DNA of 64,000 bases, taken from NCBI GenBank assembly GCA_963702925.1, contig OY969771.1, forward strand, positions 558,001 through 622,000, written 5' to 3'. This DNA is from CAIKMD01 sp963702925. GTDB taxonomy: Bacteria > Pseudomonadota > Alphaproteobacteria > ATCC43930 > CGMCC-115725. Positions 26,274 through 37,000 of the stretch are shown here, piece after piece; within the stretch, counting starts at the first letter, position 1, and each line of letters starts with the position of its first letter. A program made the translations under genes and the position numbers. The notes under the pieces were generated by a model. It did not search any database, was not told the DNA's origin, and saw only the letters and a list, made by a program, of their open reading frames with translations.

Positions 26274-27647
26274 TTAGTCGTCGCCGGCCGCGGGCTGCGC
26301 CTGCAACGCAACGGCCTGGCCACGCCATTCGGCGCGGTAAAGCGGCGTCAGCAAGACCGCGTTGACCAGGCCGATCACCAGCGGGATGGCGGCGAGCCAG
26401 AACAGATACTGCGTCGGCATGTGCATCGAGATGAGATAGCCGCCCACGATCGGGCCGATCACCGAGCCTACCCGCCCCGCGCCGAAACACGAGCCGACGC
26501 CCCAGGAACGGATATAGGTCGGATAGACGGTGGTCTCCGAGGCGATGTTGCCGAATTGCAGGCCCAGAAGGCAGAAGCCGGCCGCCGCGATCAAGGTGAT
26601 GATCGCCGCTTCCGGAAGGCCCGGCAGGCCGATGCAAGCGACGATCGGGATCGCGCAAGCGAACAGGATCGGCACCGGAATGAAGCCGAATTTATCCAAC
26701 GGCCGCATGATGACGAGGCCGCCCGCCGTGCCGGCGAATTGGAACGCGGTCGCGGCCAAGGCGGCATGCGTGACCGGATAGCCATTGGCGGCGAGAATCG
26801 TCGGCGTCCATTGATTGATGAAATAGAAAATCATCAGATTGACGGAATTGGACAGCCAGAACATCGGCGTGATCCAAGCGAGCCGCCCTTTGAAGATCGC
26901 GCCATAGGAGAATTTCTCGCGGTTGTCTTCGCCGCCGATGGTGAAAGAGGAATCCGGATCGAGCGTCAGTCCGGGCTGCATGCGCGCCAGCTGCTGCACC
27001 AGCTGCGGATGACGCTCGCGCTTCAAGGACAAGAACTTGATCGATTCCGGCAGAACGAAATAGGCGAGGATCGCCACCGCGATCGGCGTTAGGCCGCCGA
27101 CCCAGAACAGGATCTGCCAGCCGTAAGTGCCCATGTACTGAGCGGCCACGAGACCCGGCACGCCGCCACCGAAGGTGACGCCCGAGAACATCAGGATGAA
27201 CAGTGTGGCACGCATACGGCGCGGCGCGAATTCGGCGACCAACGCGGTCGCGATCGGCAGCACCCCGGCGATGCCGATGCCGGCGATGAAGCGCAAGATG
27301 ATCAAGGTTTGCAGATCTTGCGACAGCACCGACGCCCAGGTGAACACGCCGAAGAAGAGCAAGCCGCCGACGAGGGCCGAGCGCCTGCCGTAATGATCGG
27401 CGATCCAGCCGAGGATGGGCGGACCGAACAAGCCCGCGAAGAGACCGGCGCTGAACAGGCCGCCCAGCGCCGCGGGGCTGATATGCCATTCGCGGATCAA
27501 GGCCGGCGCCGCGAAGGCCGCCGCGCCGATGTCGTAACCGTCCGCCATCACCACGACGAAAGTGACGGCCACCAAAATGATGTGAAAGGCGCCGATCTTT
27601 TGCGAATCGATGATACGCGACAGATCGACGGTTTGCGCTTGTGCCAC
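26274..27647 (-). CDS. MFS transporter, aromatic acid:H+ symporter (AAHS) type
   Basis: A 457-residue permease with 12 predicted TM segments. The TM1 segment VVVMADGYDIGAAAFAAPAL carries the DGYD element of AAHS carriers such as PcaK and BenK, and the TM2-3 loop has GWIADHYGRRSAL. It should import an aromatic acid with protons. The start ATG at 27647 is followed by a short hydrophilic N-terminus. It ends 42 bp before the MetE-like gene, so the two are probably co-transcribed. Together they could serve uptake and demethylation of a methoxylated aromatic, but this is inference. Confidence 0.87.
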   Translation of the reverse strand: MAQAQTVDLSRIIDSQKIGAFHIILVAVTFVVVMADGYDIGAAAFAAPALIREWHISPAALGGLFSAGLFAGLFGPPILGWIADHYGRRSALVGGLLFFGVFTWASVLSQDLQTLIILRFIAGIGIAGVLPIATALVAEFAPRRMRATLFILMFSGVTFGGGVPGLVAAQYMGTYGWQILFWVGGLTPIAVAILAYFVLPESIKFLSLKRERHPQLVQQLARMQPGLTLDPDSSFTIGGEDNREKFSYGAIFKGRLAWITPMFWLSNSVNLMIFYFINQWTPTILAANGYPVTHAALAATAFQFAGTAGGLVIMRPLDKFGFIPVPILFACAIPIVACIGLPGLPEAAIITLIAAAGFCLLGLQFGNIASETTVYPTYIRSWGVGSCFGAGRVGSVIGPIVGGYLISMHMPTQYLFWLAAIPLVIGLVNAVLLTPLYRAEWRGQAVALQAQPAAGDD

Positions 27648-27825
27648 GATATATCCTCCCTGGCGGCGCTTTGTCGGCCGCCCCAGAGAATGTCATTAAG
27701 TCCTGCGCCGAAGCCGCGCAACCCATTTACTGCCCACTCGCGGTGGGACAACCAATTATGGTTAAGGCGGCGGAGTGCGCGATGCGGCGATCCGAACCGG
27801 CCTGCGCGTCGCAGCCCATCTCCCC

Positions 27826-27854
27826 TTGGCGGTGAAACCCGACCCAATTATTCT
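27826..27854 (+). promoter_or_regulatory. Candidate sigma-70-like promoter of the lipoprotein pair
   Basis: TTGGCG (27826-27831) and TATTCT (27849-27854) are separated by 17 bp, 56 bp upstream of the ATG at 27910. Both hexamers match the consensus at four of six positions. Confidence 0.3.
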
Positions 27855-27909
27855 ATGGCTCGCAAAGGCTATTTCCGGCGCCCGTGCGGGGAAAGTTTCG
27901 GGGGATTTC

Positions 27910-28266
27910 ATGAAGTTGACGCGTCTCTGCTTTTTGGCGGTGATGCTCGCCGTGCTGGGCGCCTGCGCGACACCGTCAGGACCGGTGCGCCCGGCGAAAT
28001 CGCCCGATGCGGTCATCCTCACCGAGGACGACATCACCGACCGGCCTTACGAGGTGCTCAGCGACATCGAAGTGACCGTGTCGAAGCCCAATGTCTTTGC
28101 CGACGATCCGACGCAGGCGATGGTCGCCACGGCGCTAAAAAAGAAGGCTGCAGAGATGGGCGCCGACGCGGTCGTGCTCGCACGTTACGGCGCGCTCGGC
28201 ATGGGCCTCTTCAATTGGGGCGAGATTCATGGGCGCGGCCGTGCGGTCGTCTTCAAGCAGCCATAG
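27910..28266 (+). CDS. Putative lipoprotein, small alpha/beta domain
   Basis: A 118-residue protein with a signal peptide ending in lipobox LGAC (Cys20). The mature part, with ITDRPYEVLSDIEVTV, AAEMGADAVVLARYG and a final VVFKQP strand, resembles the YbjQ-like or heavy-metal-binding fold in which a GADAVV segment precedes the last strands, but the match is by eye. A GGGGGA box lies just upstream of the ATG. The next lipoprotein gene overlaps it by 38 bp, so the two are likely co-expressed. Confidence 0.72.
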   Translation: MKLTRLCFLAVMLAVLGACATPSGPVRPAKSPDAVILTEDDITDRPYEVLSDIEVTVSKPNVFADDPTQAMVATALKKKAAEMGADAVVLARYGALGMGLFNWGEIHGRGRAVVFKQP

Positions 28267-28669
28267 CGCGAGGCTTCGCGCGGCGGTCGCGGCATTGTTG
28301 CTCGCCGGCTGCTCGTCGGCAGCGCCGCCTCTGCCGCCCGATACCACTTCAATCAACCGCACGCACGATCTCACCATCAACGATTTCACCCCCGAGGCCC
28401 AAGCGATGAGTTGCGGCGATATCGCCGACGAACGGCAGAAGATCGCCGATGCCATGAAAGGCGCAAATGATGCCATCGCCGGAAACCGCACGCGCAACGA
28501 GGTCGCGGCGGGAATCTTTGACTTGGGCGGGCTCGTCGCAGCGCCGGCGCTCCTGGCAAGCAACAACAACGACGCAGAAAAAGACCAGATCACGAAGCTC
28601 TACGCGCGCCGCGACACGCTGATCAAGCTCGCGACGCTGAAACATTGTCCCGCGTCGCCGCCCGCGTAG
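28229..28669 (+). CDS. Putative lipoprotein of unknown function
   Basis: A 146-residue protein with a basic N-terminus, hydrophobic stretch and lipobox LLAGC. The mature region has two cysteines (in MSCGDI and KHCPAS), a helical ERQKIADAMKGANDAI stretch, and a Gly/Ala-rich FDLGGLVAAPALLAS stretch that could insert in or lie on a membrane. The gene overlaps the preceding lipoprotein gene. No family recognised. Confidence 0.68.
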   Translation: MGAAVRSSSSSHSARLRAAVAALLLAGCSSAAPPLPPDTTSINRTHDLTINDFTPEAQAMSCGDIADERQKIADAMKGANDAIAGNRTRNEVAAGIFDLGGLVAAPALLASNNNDAEKDQITKLYARRDTLIKLATLKHCPASPPA

Positions 28670-28687
28670 TCAGGAATCGGTAGGCAG

Positions 28688-28727
28688 CGAAAGTTATATC
28701 TGTCCTCACAGAACTTTCGAAAGTTAT
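28688..28727. repeat. Direct repeats and 14-bp palindrome in an AT-richer gap
   Basis: CGAAAGTTAT occurs at 28688-28697 and 28718-28727. The second copy is part of a perfect palindrome, AACTTTCGAAAGTT (28712-28725). This is typical of an operator for a dimeric regulator. It lies 150-190 bp before a small membrane-protein gene. Confidence 0.45.
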
Positions 28728-28877
28728 CACCCTGCAAAGGTTCGGAGTTTTCGATGACATGCCACTGGGTCTCGCAGGTAAGTTTTATCTCCCCATCCAG
28801 AATTCGGACGCGAAGATCTGCGAAGCTGTCGTTACGAGTTTGGCATTAGCGCTAGGAAAGAAAAAGGCTGGCGCTTT

Positions 28878-29171
28878 ATGGCGCACATGGAACAAGTCAT
28901 AGAGTTGTTTCGAGAATTCCTGCTTGTGCCGTTCTTCGTCGGGATTGTCACATTTTTTATTTCTGCTTACCACTTTGTCCAAACGTTAGCTAACAAAGAC
29001 ACTCGTTACGACAAAACGATCAATCTCATTGGGCCGTTTAGCTTCCTTTTCGGCCTATACTGGAATGAGACGGGCTTGCGACATCGTCGTAGGTTTCTGC
29101 TCTATCTTGTGCTGTTTCTTTGCTGTGCATGGATCATCATTGCCAGCGGTGCCTTTAATTCGTCGGGGTGA
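28878..29171 (+). CDS. Small three-TM membrane protein of unknown function
   Basis: A 97-residue hydrophobic protein with TM segments near residues 14-38, 47-62 and 72-92 and a basic RHRRR loop before the last one. Codon use and base composition are clearly less GC-rich than the surrounding genes, suggesting recent acquisition. ATG at 28878; a second ATG at 28887 is possible. No family recognised. Confidence 0.55.
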   Translation: MAHMEQVIELFREFLLVPFFVGIVTFFISAYHFVQTLANKDTRYDKTINLIGPFSFLFGLYWNETGLRHRRRFLLYLVLFLCCAWIIIASGAFNSSG

Positions 29172-29249
29172 TGTCTCTTTGAAGGGCCTGTCTGGTTACG
29201 GTAGGCCTTATGGTGACAGAGCAAAATCGCTGCCGGCCGGATCGGCCAA

Positions 29250-30728
29250 TCACGGCGCCGGTGGCGGCGGATTCTCCACCTGATCGCGGGTCGGGAGCTG
29301 GGTCGTGTTCCAGCCACCGCCGAGCGCTTCGATGAGCGCGACCCCGGCGAGCAGCCGGCTTTGCAGAATGTTGAGCGCAGCCTCTTGGCTGGCGAGCGAA
29401 GTCGCCTGCGCCGTGATCACAGCGGTGTAGTCGACCGTGCCGGCGCGATACTGGTTGAGGGTCAGACGCTCGGCCTCTTCCGCCGCTTGCACGGCGCGCG
29501 CTTGGACCTCCGCCTGCTGCTCGAGCAGCCGCGACGCGGCAAGCTGATCCTCGACCTGCTGGAACGCGGTGAGCACGGATTGGCGGTATTCGGCAACCGT
29601 CTGGTCGTAGGTCGCGCGTGCCGCCGCCACTTGCGCGGCGGTCAAGCCGCCATTGAAGATCGGCAGGCTGACATTGGTGAGGCCGAAAGACCACAGGCTG
29701 CTCGCCGCCGTAAACAAGGTATGCAGCATCGTGCTCGACTGGCTGTAGGACGCGCCCAAGGTGACGGTCGGGAAATAGCCGGCGATGGCGACGCCGATCC
29801 TGGCATTGGAAGCGGCCATGGCGCGTTCCGACGCGGCAATCGCGGGATTGCGCTCCAACAACGCCGACGGCAGGCCGGAAGGCGCGATCGGCACGGCATT
29901 GGCGATTCTGACCGGCTCGATCGTCAGCTCGGCCGGGGTCTTGCCGATCAAGACCGCGATCGCGTGCTCGAATTGCGCGCGCGGAATGGTGGCGGCGATC
30001 GCTTGCGCGCGCGTGTTCTCGAGCTGCGCCTGCGCCGAAGCGATGTCGGTGCGCGCCGCCGTGCCGACATTGTAGCGGTTCTGCACGATTTGCAGCGAGC
30101 GCGTATAGGCATCGACCGTGTCGTCGAGCAGGCGCTTCACCTCGTCGGCGATGCGAAGCTGGACATAATCGGCGGCCAAGGTGCCCTGCGCCGAAAGCCG
30201 CGCCGCGGCGAGATCGGCCGCGCTGGCCTGCGCGTTCGCGACATCGCTTTCGACCGTGCGGCGGATCGAGCCCCAGAGATCCGGAACCCAGGCGGCGCCC
30301 GCCGCGGCGCTGAAGGAATTCGAGACCGAGGCACGGCTGCTGGAAAATCCCGAGCTGCTGGTCGAGGTTCCCGCGCCGCGCCCGTTGCGGGTTCCCGAGC
30401 CACTGAGATCGAGGGTCGGATAATATCCCGCGCGCGCCTCGTCGACGATCGCCACCGCCGTTCGGTACGCGGCCTCGGAAGATTTGAGCGTCTCGTTCGA
30501 GATGTTCACCTGACGCTCGAGCCCGTCGAGCGCCGGATCGCCGAACACCGACCACCAGGGCTGATCGCTTGCCGCTTCCTTGGGCTCGGCCGGCTTCCAG
30601 CCTTCGGCTTCCTTGTATTTCTCCGGCACCGGCGCGGCCGGCTTCTGGTAGTCGGGGCCGAGCGCGCAGGCTGCGAGCGTGGAGACGGAGAGGCAGGCTG
30701 CGAGGCGGAACACGGAGCGCGACATCAT
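29250..30728 (-). CDS. Outer-membrane efflux lipoprotein, NodT family
   Basis: A 492-residue TolC-like outer-membrane factor. The N-terminus has a lipobox (STLAAC), followed by GPDYQKP. Long alpha-helical stretches with the repeated ATYDQTVAEYRQSVLTAFQQVEDQLAA pattern mark the OEP fold. It forms the outer-membrane channel of a tripartite pump. The ATG overlaps the stop of the MdtC-like permease (ATGA), so it is the last gene of the adaptor/permease/permease operon. Confidence 0.9.
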   Translation of the reverse strand: MMSRSVFRLAACLSVSTLAACALGPDYQKPAAPVPEKYKEAEGWKPAEPKEAASDQPWWSVFGDPALDGLERQVNISNETLKSSEAAYRTAVAIVDEARAGYYPTLDLSGSGTRNGRGAGTSTSSSGFSSSRASVSNSFSAAAGAAWVPDLWGSIRRTVESDVANAQASAADLAAARLSAQGTLAADYVQLRIADEVKRLLDDTVDAYTRSLQIVQNRYNVGTAARTDIASAQAQLENTRAQAIAATIPRAQFEHAIAVLIGKTPAELTIEPVRIANAVPIAPSGLPSALLERNPAIAASERAMAASNARIGVAIAGYFPTVTLGASYSQSSTMLHTLFTAASSLWSFGLTNVSLPIFNGGLTAAQVAAARATYDQTVAEYRQSVLTAFQQVEDQLAASRLLEQQAEVQARAVQAAEEAERLTLNQYRAGTVDYTAVITAQATSLASQEAALNILQSRLLAGVALIEALGGGWNTTQLPTRDQVENPPPPAP

Positions 30729-33700
30729 AGGCTGCGCTCCGCGTGGCCGCTACCGGGAAGCTCGCCGCGTGCTTTGTCGTGCCGCAGCCCGGAGGCCCAG
30801 AGGCGGAAACGCTCCATATAGAGATAGATCACCGGGGTGGTGTAAAGGGTCAGCATCTGGCTCACGATCAACCCGCCGATGATCGAGATGCCGAGCGGAT
30901 GGCGCATCTCGCTGCCCTCGCCCTGGCCAAGCGCCAAGGGCAGCGCGCCGAGCAAGGCTGCAAGCGTGGTCATGAGGATGGGACGAAAACGCAGGAGGCA
31001 GGCCTGATGGATCGCCTCCTTCGCCGGCAGATTCTGGTTGCGCTGCGCGTCGATGGCGAAGTCGATCATCATGATCGCGTTCTTCTTGACAATGCCGATC
31101 AACAGAAAGACTCCGATCAAGGCGATAATATCGAATTGCGTCTTGAAGGCCAGCAGCGCAAGCACTGCGCCAACCCCCGCCGAGGGCAAGGTCGAGAGAA
31201 TCGTCAAAGGATGGACATAGCTCTCATAGAGCACGCCGAGCACGATATAGACCGCGAGCAAGGCGGCGAGGATGAGAACCGGCTCGCTGGACAGCGATTG
31301 CTGGAAAACGCGCGCCGTGCCTTGGAAGGTGCCGTGGACGGTGCCCGGTACGCCGATGCGATTCATTGCATCGCCGATCGCCGCGGTCGCGTCGCTCAAG
31401 GATTTTCCGGGGGCGAGGTTGAAGGAAATCGTCGAGGCGACGAAACTGCCCTGGTGATTGACCGCCAAAGGCGTCGATCCCGGCCCATAAGAGCTGACCG
31501 CGGCAAGCGGCACCATGGTTTCACGGCTGGTACTGACCGAGGCGCCGGTCGAGGCAGCGCCCTTGCCGATCGCGGTCAGCGCATTGGTGCTTTGGTTGCG
31601 CACCGCGTCTTGGCTGAGCGCGGGCGTTGCGCTTGACGCGGATTTCGCGCCGGAGCTGGTGGTGCCGGCCAGCGCGTTGGTCGATTGCGTGCCGCCGATC
31701 GCGCCCGCCGTGCTGACATAGATCTGCTTCAAGGTTTCCGGGTCCTGCCAATAGCGCGGCGCCACTTCCATCACGACGTGATATTGGTTGAGCGGGTTGA
31801 AGATGGTCGAGACCTGACGTTGGCCGAAAGCATCATAAAGCGTGTTATCGATCTGGCTCACCGTGACATGGAGCCGCGCCGCCGAGGTGCGATCGATGTT
31901 GAGATCGGTTTCGAGTCCCTTTTGCTGCTGGTCAGAATTGACGTCGGTGATCTCCGGCACGCTTTGCAGCGCGGTCGCGATCTTCGGGACCCAGGCGTAC
32001 AGCTCGTCGAGATCGTCGCCTTGTAACGTGTATTGGTATTGCGCGTTGCTTTGCCGGCCGCCGATGCGGATATCCTGCACCGATTGCAGGAAAAGGGACG
32101 CGCCCGGCACTTGGTTGAGCGCGCGGCGCAAACGCGCGATCACCTCGTCCGAGGTCGCGTCGCGCTGGTTGCGCGGCTTCAAGGCGATGAACACGCCGCC
32201 GCCATTGGTCTGCCCGCCCCCGGTGAAGCCCGCCACCGTGTCGATCGCCGGATCCTTTTGCACGATCGCCATGAACTGGGTGAGCTTCTGGCGCATGAGC
32301 TGGAACGAGATGCTCTGATCGGCCTGGATGCCGCCGACGATGCGGCCGGTATCCTGCTGCGGGAAGAAACCCTTGGGGACGACGGTGAAGAGATAGACGT
32401 TGAGACAAAGCGTCGCGAGCAGCAGCACCATCATCGAGCGCGGATGCGCCAACGCCCAGCCGAGGCTGCGCCGATAGGCATCGAGCAGGCGATCGAAGAC
32501 GCGCGCGCTGGCGCGGCCAATCCGCCCCTCCTCCGCCTCGCTTGCATGGCGCAACAGCCGCGCGCACATCATCGGCGTCGTCGTGAGCGAGACCGCGAGC
32601 GAAACCACGATCGCGACCGACAAGGTCACGGCGAATTCGCGGAACAGCCTGCCGATGATGCCGCCCATCAGCAGGATCGGGATGAACACGGCGACCAGCG
32701 AGAGGCTCATCGACAGCACGGTGAAGCCGACCTCACGCGCGCCCAGCATCGCCGCCTGGAAGCGCGGCATGCCGGCCTCCATGTGCCGCGTGATGTTTTC
32801 GAGCACGACGATCGCGTCATCGACCACGAAACCGGTCGAGATCGTCAATGCCATCAAGGAGAGATTGTCGAGGCTGTAGCCCAGGAGATACATCACGCCG
32901 AGCGTGCCGATCAGCGACACCGGCACGGCGACGGTCGGGATGAGGCTGGCGCGCGGATCGCGCAGGAACAGGAACACCACCATGATGACGAGGCCGATCG
33001 CGATCGCCAAGGTGCGCTCGATATCGTGGAGCGAGGCGCGGATGGTGGTCGAGCGATCCTCGGCCACGGTCACCTTGATGCCGCTCGGGATCGACTCCTC
33101 GAGCTGCGGCAAGGCGGCGGTCACCTGATCGATCGCGTCGATGATATTGGCGCCGGGCGAGCGGAACAGCAGGACGAGCACCGCGGCCTCGCCATTCGCC
33201 AAGCCGAAATTGCGCAAATTCTCGACCGAATCATTGATTTCCGCGATATCCGACAGCCGCACCGCGGCGCCGTTGCGATAGGCGACGATCAGCGACCGAT
33301 AATCGTCGGCCTTGCTGGCCTGGTCGTTGGTGTAGATCTGGAAATGCTGATCGCCCTGCTCGATCGCCCCTTTCGGGGCATGCGCATTGGCCGCCGACAG
33401 CGCCGCGCGCACGTCTTCAAGGCCGATGCCATAGCTGAACAGCGCCTGCGGGTTGAGCTCGACCCGCACCGCCGGCAGCGAGCTGCCGCTGACATCGACT
33501 TCGCCGATGCCGTCGATCTGCGACAGCTTTTGCTGGATGACCGTATTGGCGGCATCGTAGATCTGGCCGCGCGTCAAGGTGGTCGAGGTCAAGGCCAGGA
33601 TCATGATCGGCGCATCGGCCGGATTGACCTTGCGATAGGTCGGGTTGCTGCGCAGGCTCGACGGCAGATCGGCGCGCGCGGCGTTGATCGCCGCTTGGAC

Positions 33701-34021
33701 GTCGCGCGCCGCGCCGTCGATGTTGCGGTCGAGACCGAATTGCAACGTGATGCGGGTGGACCCGACCGAGCTCGACGACGTGATCTCGGTGACATCGGCG
33801 ATCTGACCGAGATGCCGCTCCAAAGGCGTCGCGACGGTCGCCGCCATCACTTGCGGGCTTGCGCCGGGCATGCTCGCCCTGACCGAGATGGTCGGGTAAT
33901 CGACCTGCGGCAAAGGCGAAACCGGAAGCTGGAAGAACGCCGCCATGCCCGCCAAGGCGACGCCCAAGGTGAGCAAGGTCGTCGCCACCGGCCGGCGCAC
34001 GAAGACCGACGAGAAATTCAT
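30725..34021 (-). CDS. RND efflux permease, MdtC-like, with extra insertion
   Basis: A 1098-residue RND transporter. TM4 has GFVVDDAIVVLENI with the proton-relay Asp pair, and the TM10 region has GIVKKNAIMMIDFA with the essential Lys. It pairs with the MdtB-like subunit, whose stop overlaps its start by ATGA. It is about 70 residues longer than E. coli MdtC. The excess is a Ser/Thr/Ala-rich insertion at roughly residues 767-835 in the periplasmic porter/docking region, in which QSTNAL occurs twice. Substrate range unknown; the MdtBC class handles bile salts, novobiocin and metals in enterobacteria. Confidence 0.92.
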   Translation of the reverse strand: MNFSSVFVRRPVATTLLTLGVALAGMAAFFQLPVSPLPQVDYPTISVRASMPGASPQVMAATVATPLERHLGQIADVTEITSSSSVGSTRITLQFGLDRNIDGAARDVQAAINAARADLPSSLRSNPTYRKVNPADAPIMILALTSTTLTRGQIYDAANTVIQQKLSQIDGIGEVDVSGSSLPAVRVELNPQALFSYGIGLEDVRAALSAANAHAPKGAIEQGDQHFQIYTNDQASKADDYRSLIVAYRNGAAVRLSDIAEINDSVENLRNFGLANGEAAVLVLLFRSPGANIIDAIDQVTAALPQLEESIPSGIKVTVAEDRSTTIRASLHDIERTLAIAIGLVIMVVFLFLRDPRASLIPTVAVPVSLIGTLGVMYLLGYSLDNLSLMALTISTGFVVDDAIVVLENITRHMEAGMPRFQAAMLGAREVGFTVLSMSLSLVAVFIPILLMGGIIGRLFREFAVTLSVAIVVSLAVSLTTTPMMCARLLRHASEAEEGRIGRASARVFDRLLDAYRRSLGWALAHPRSMMVLLLATLCLNVYLFTVVPKGFFPQQDTGRIVGGIQADQSISFQLMRQKLTQFMAIVQKDPAIDTVAGFTGGGQTNGGGVFIALKPRNQRDATSDEVIARLRRALNQVPGASLFLQSVQDIRIGGRQSNAQYQYTLQGDDLDELYAWVPKIATALQSVPEITDVNSDQQQKGLETDLNIDRTSAARLHVTVSQIDNTLYDAFGQRQVSTIFNPLNQYHVVMEVAPRYWQDPETLKQIYVSTAGAIGGTQSTNALAGTTSSGAKSASSATPALSQDAVRNQSTNALTAIGKGAASTGASVSTSRETMVPLAAVSSYGPGSTPLAVNHQGSFVASTISFNLAPGKSLSDATAAIGDAMNRIGVPGTVHGTFQGTARVFQQSLSSEPVLILAALLAVYIVLGVLYESYVHPLTILSTLPSAGVGAVLALLAFKTQFDIIALIGVFLLIGIVKKNAIMMIDFAIDAQRNQNLPAKEAIHQACLLRFRPILMTTLAALLGALPLALGQGEGSEMRHPLGISIIGGLIVSQMLTLYTTPVIYLYMERFRLWASGLRHDKARGELPGSGHAERSL

Positions 34022-37000
34022 TCGGCCGGCCCCCCGCTTTCCGAGGGCTCATCGCCCTCGACGCCGAAGCGCGCCGCAATGCGGCGGCCGAGCCGGTCGA
34101 AGGCGAGATAGATCACCGGCGTCGTGAACAGCGTCAGCACCTGGCTGACGATGAGACCGCCGACAATGCTGATGCCGAGGGGCTGGCGCAGTTCGGCGCC
34201 CGTGCCCGAGCCGAGCATCAACGGCAAGGCGCCGAGGATCGCCGCCATGGTCGTCATCAGGATCGGACGCAGACGCAGCAGACAGGCCTGATGGATCGCC
34301 TCGCGCGGCGCCTTGCCTTCGCGGCGCTCGGCGTCGAGGGCGAAGTCGATCATCATGATCGCGTTCTTCTTGACGATGCCGATCAGGAGCACGATGCCGA
34401 TGATCGAAACGACGCCGAGATCGTTGCCGGTCATCATCAAGCCCAGCAGCGCGCCGATGCCGGCCGAGGGCAAGGTCGAGAGAATCGTCACGGGATGGAC
34501 GAAGCTCTCATAGAGCACGCCCAGCACGATATAGACCGTGACGATCGCGGCGAGGATCAGATAGAGCTCGTTCTTGAGCGCGGCCTGAAAGGCCAGCGCG
34601 GCGCCTTGGAAGACGGTGATCATGCTGCGCGGCAGGCCGATCTGCTGTTGGGTCTGCTGCACCGCCGTGACCGCCTCGCCGAGCGAGACGCCGGGCGCGA
34701 GGTTGAACGAGATCGTGTTCGCCGGAAACTGGCCGAGATGATTGATCTGCAGCGGCGCGTTTTGAATCTCGACCTTGGCGATGGCGGATAACGGCACCTG
34801 CCCCGTGTTGGCCACCGACGAGGGAAGATAAATCGTGTTGAGCGAATCGAGCGAGGCTTGCAAGCCGGGATCGGCTTCGAGGATGACGCGGTATTGGTTC
34901 GACTGGGTGAAGATTGTCGAGATGATGCGCTGACCGAATGAGTCGTAAAGCGCGTTGTCGATGGTCGCGGGCGTGATGCCGAAGCGGCCCGCCGTGTCGC
35001 GGTCGATCAAGACATAGGCGCTGAGGCCGTTCTGCTGCTGGTCGCTGGTGACGTCCTCGAATTGCGGTTTCGCCGCCAACGCATCGACCAGCTTCGGAAC
35101 CCACTGCACCAGCTCGTCGGGATTGGCGTCTTCGAGGATGAAACGATATTGCGTGCGGCTGACCGTCGCGTCGATGGTCAGATCCTGCACCGGCTGCATA
35201 TAGAGCGAGATGCCCGGCACGCCGGCGACCGATTGCGTCAGGCGCCGGATCACCGTGCTGACATCGCTGGCGCGCTCGCCTTTGAGTTTGAGATTGATCA
35301 GCAACCTGCCGCTGTTGAGCGTCTGATTGGTGCCGTCGACGCCGATGAAGGACGACAAGCTGTCGACATCCGGATCTTTCAGGATCGTCTCGACAAGCGC
35401 CTGCTGCCGTTCGGCCATGCCGGCATAGGAGATCGATTGCGGCGCCTGGGAAATGCCCTGGATCAGACCTGTGTCCTGAACCGGAAAGAATCCCTTCGGA
35501 ATGACGACGTAAAGATAGGTCGTAAGCGCCAGGGTCGCGAGCGCGACCAGCAGCGTGGCGCCTTGGCGATCGAGCACCCAGGTCAGCGCGCGATCGTAAT
35601 GCCGCACCACCCATTCGAAGCTTTCGCGATTGCGCCGCTCGAACGCGCCTTCGGTTTCGGCGCTGGTACGGCGTAGGATCTGCGCGCACACCATCGGCAC
35701 CAGGGTCAGCGACACGGCCGCAGAAATCAGGATCGTCACCGCCAAGGTCACGGCGAATTCGCGGAACAACCTTCCGACCACATCGCCCATGAACAGGAGC
35801 GGAATCAACACCGCGATCAGCGAAATGGTCAGCGACACGATGGTGAAGCCGATCTGCTCGGCGCCTTTCAGCGCCGCTTGCAGCGGCTTCTCGCCTTCCT
35901 CGAGATAACGCGCGATGTTCTCGATCATCACAATCGCGTCGTCGACCACGAAGCCAGTGGCGATGGTGAGCGCCATCAGTGACAGATTGTTGAGGCTGAA
36001 GCCGCAGAGATACATCGCGCCGAAGGTGCCGACGAGCGAAAGCGGCACGGAAAGGCTGGGGATGATGGTGGCGCGCACGGTGCGCAGGAAGAGGAAGATC
36101 ACCATCACGACCAGCGCGACCGCAAGGGTAAGCTCGAATTCGACGTCGCGCACCGAAGCGCGAATCGTGTCGGTGCGATCGGTCAGCACCGTGACGTCGA
36201 TCGCGGCGGGCAAGGCCGCCTGCAATTGCGGCAGCAGCGCCTTGATCGTATCCACCACCTGGATGACATTCGCGCCGGGCTGACGCTGGACGTTGAGGAT
36301 CACCGCGGGCGTCGTGTTCATCCAGGCGGCGAGCTTGGTGTTTTGCGCGCCATCGACGATTTGTGCCACGTCGGAAAGGCGGACCGGCGCGCCGTCCTTA
36401 TAGGCAACGACCAGATTGCGATACTCGTCGGCGCTTTTCAGCTGATCGTTGGCGTTGAGCGTATAGGCGCGCGACGGCCCGTCGAAATTCCCTTTGGGCG
36501 TGTTGACATTGGCGTTGCCGATCGTGGTCCGCAGATCGTCGATGTTGAGCCCATAGGCGGCGAGCGCCTGCAGGCTCGCCTGAATCCGCACTGCGGGCCG
36601 CTGTCCGCCATTGATGCTGACGAGGCCGACGCCGGGAAGCTGCGAGATTTTCTGCGCCAGACGCGTATCCGCCATGTCCTCGATCTGCGGCAGGGTGAGC
36701 GTCTGCGAAGACAGCGCCAAAGTGAGGATTGGCGCGTCGGCCGGATTGACCTTGGCGTAGATCGGCGGCGCCGGCAGGTCCGACGGCAGCAGATTGCCCG
36801 CCGCGTTGATCGCGGCCTGAACTTCCTGCTCGGCGATGTCGAGGCTGATGTCGAGGCTGAACTGAAGCGTGATGACCGAGGCGCCCGCCGAGCTGGTCGA
36901 GGTCATCTCGTTGAGGCTGGGCATCTGCCCGAACTGCACTTCGAGCGGCGCCGTCACCGACGAGGTCATCACGTCGGGGCTCGCCCCGGGATAGAAAGTC

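Noticed and set aside
28785..28982. 65-codon minus-strand open frame
   Set aside because: Overlaps the small membrane-protein gene, has no ribosome-binding site and no recognisable feature.
32033..34111. 692-codon plus-strand open frame
   Set aside because: Complement of the RND permease gene, His/Arg/Asp-rich with no domain.
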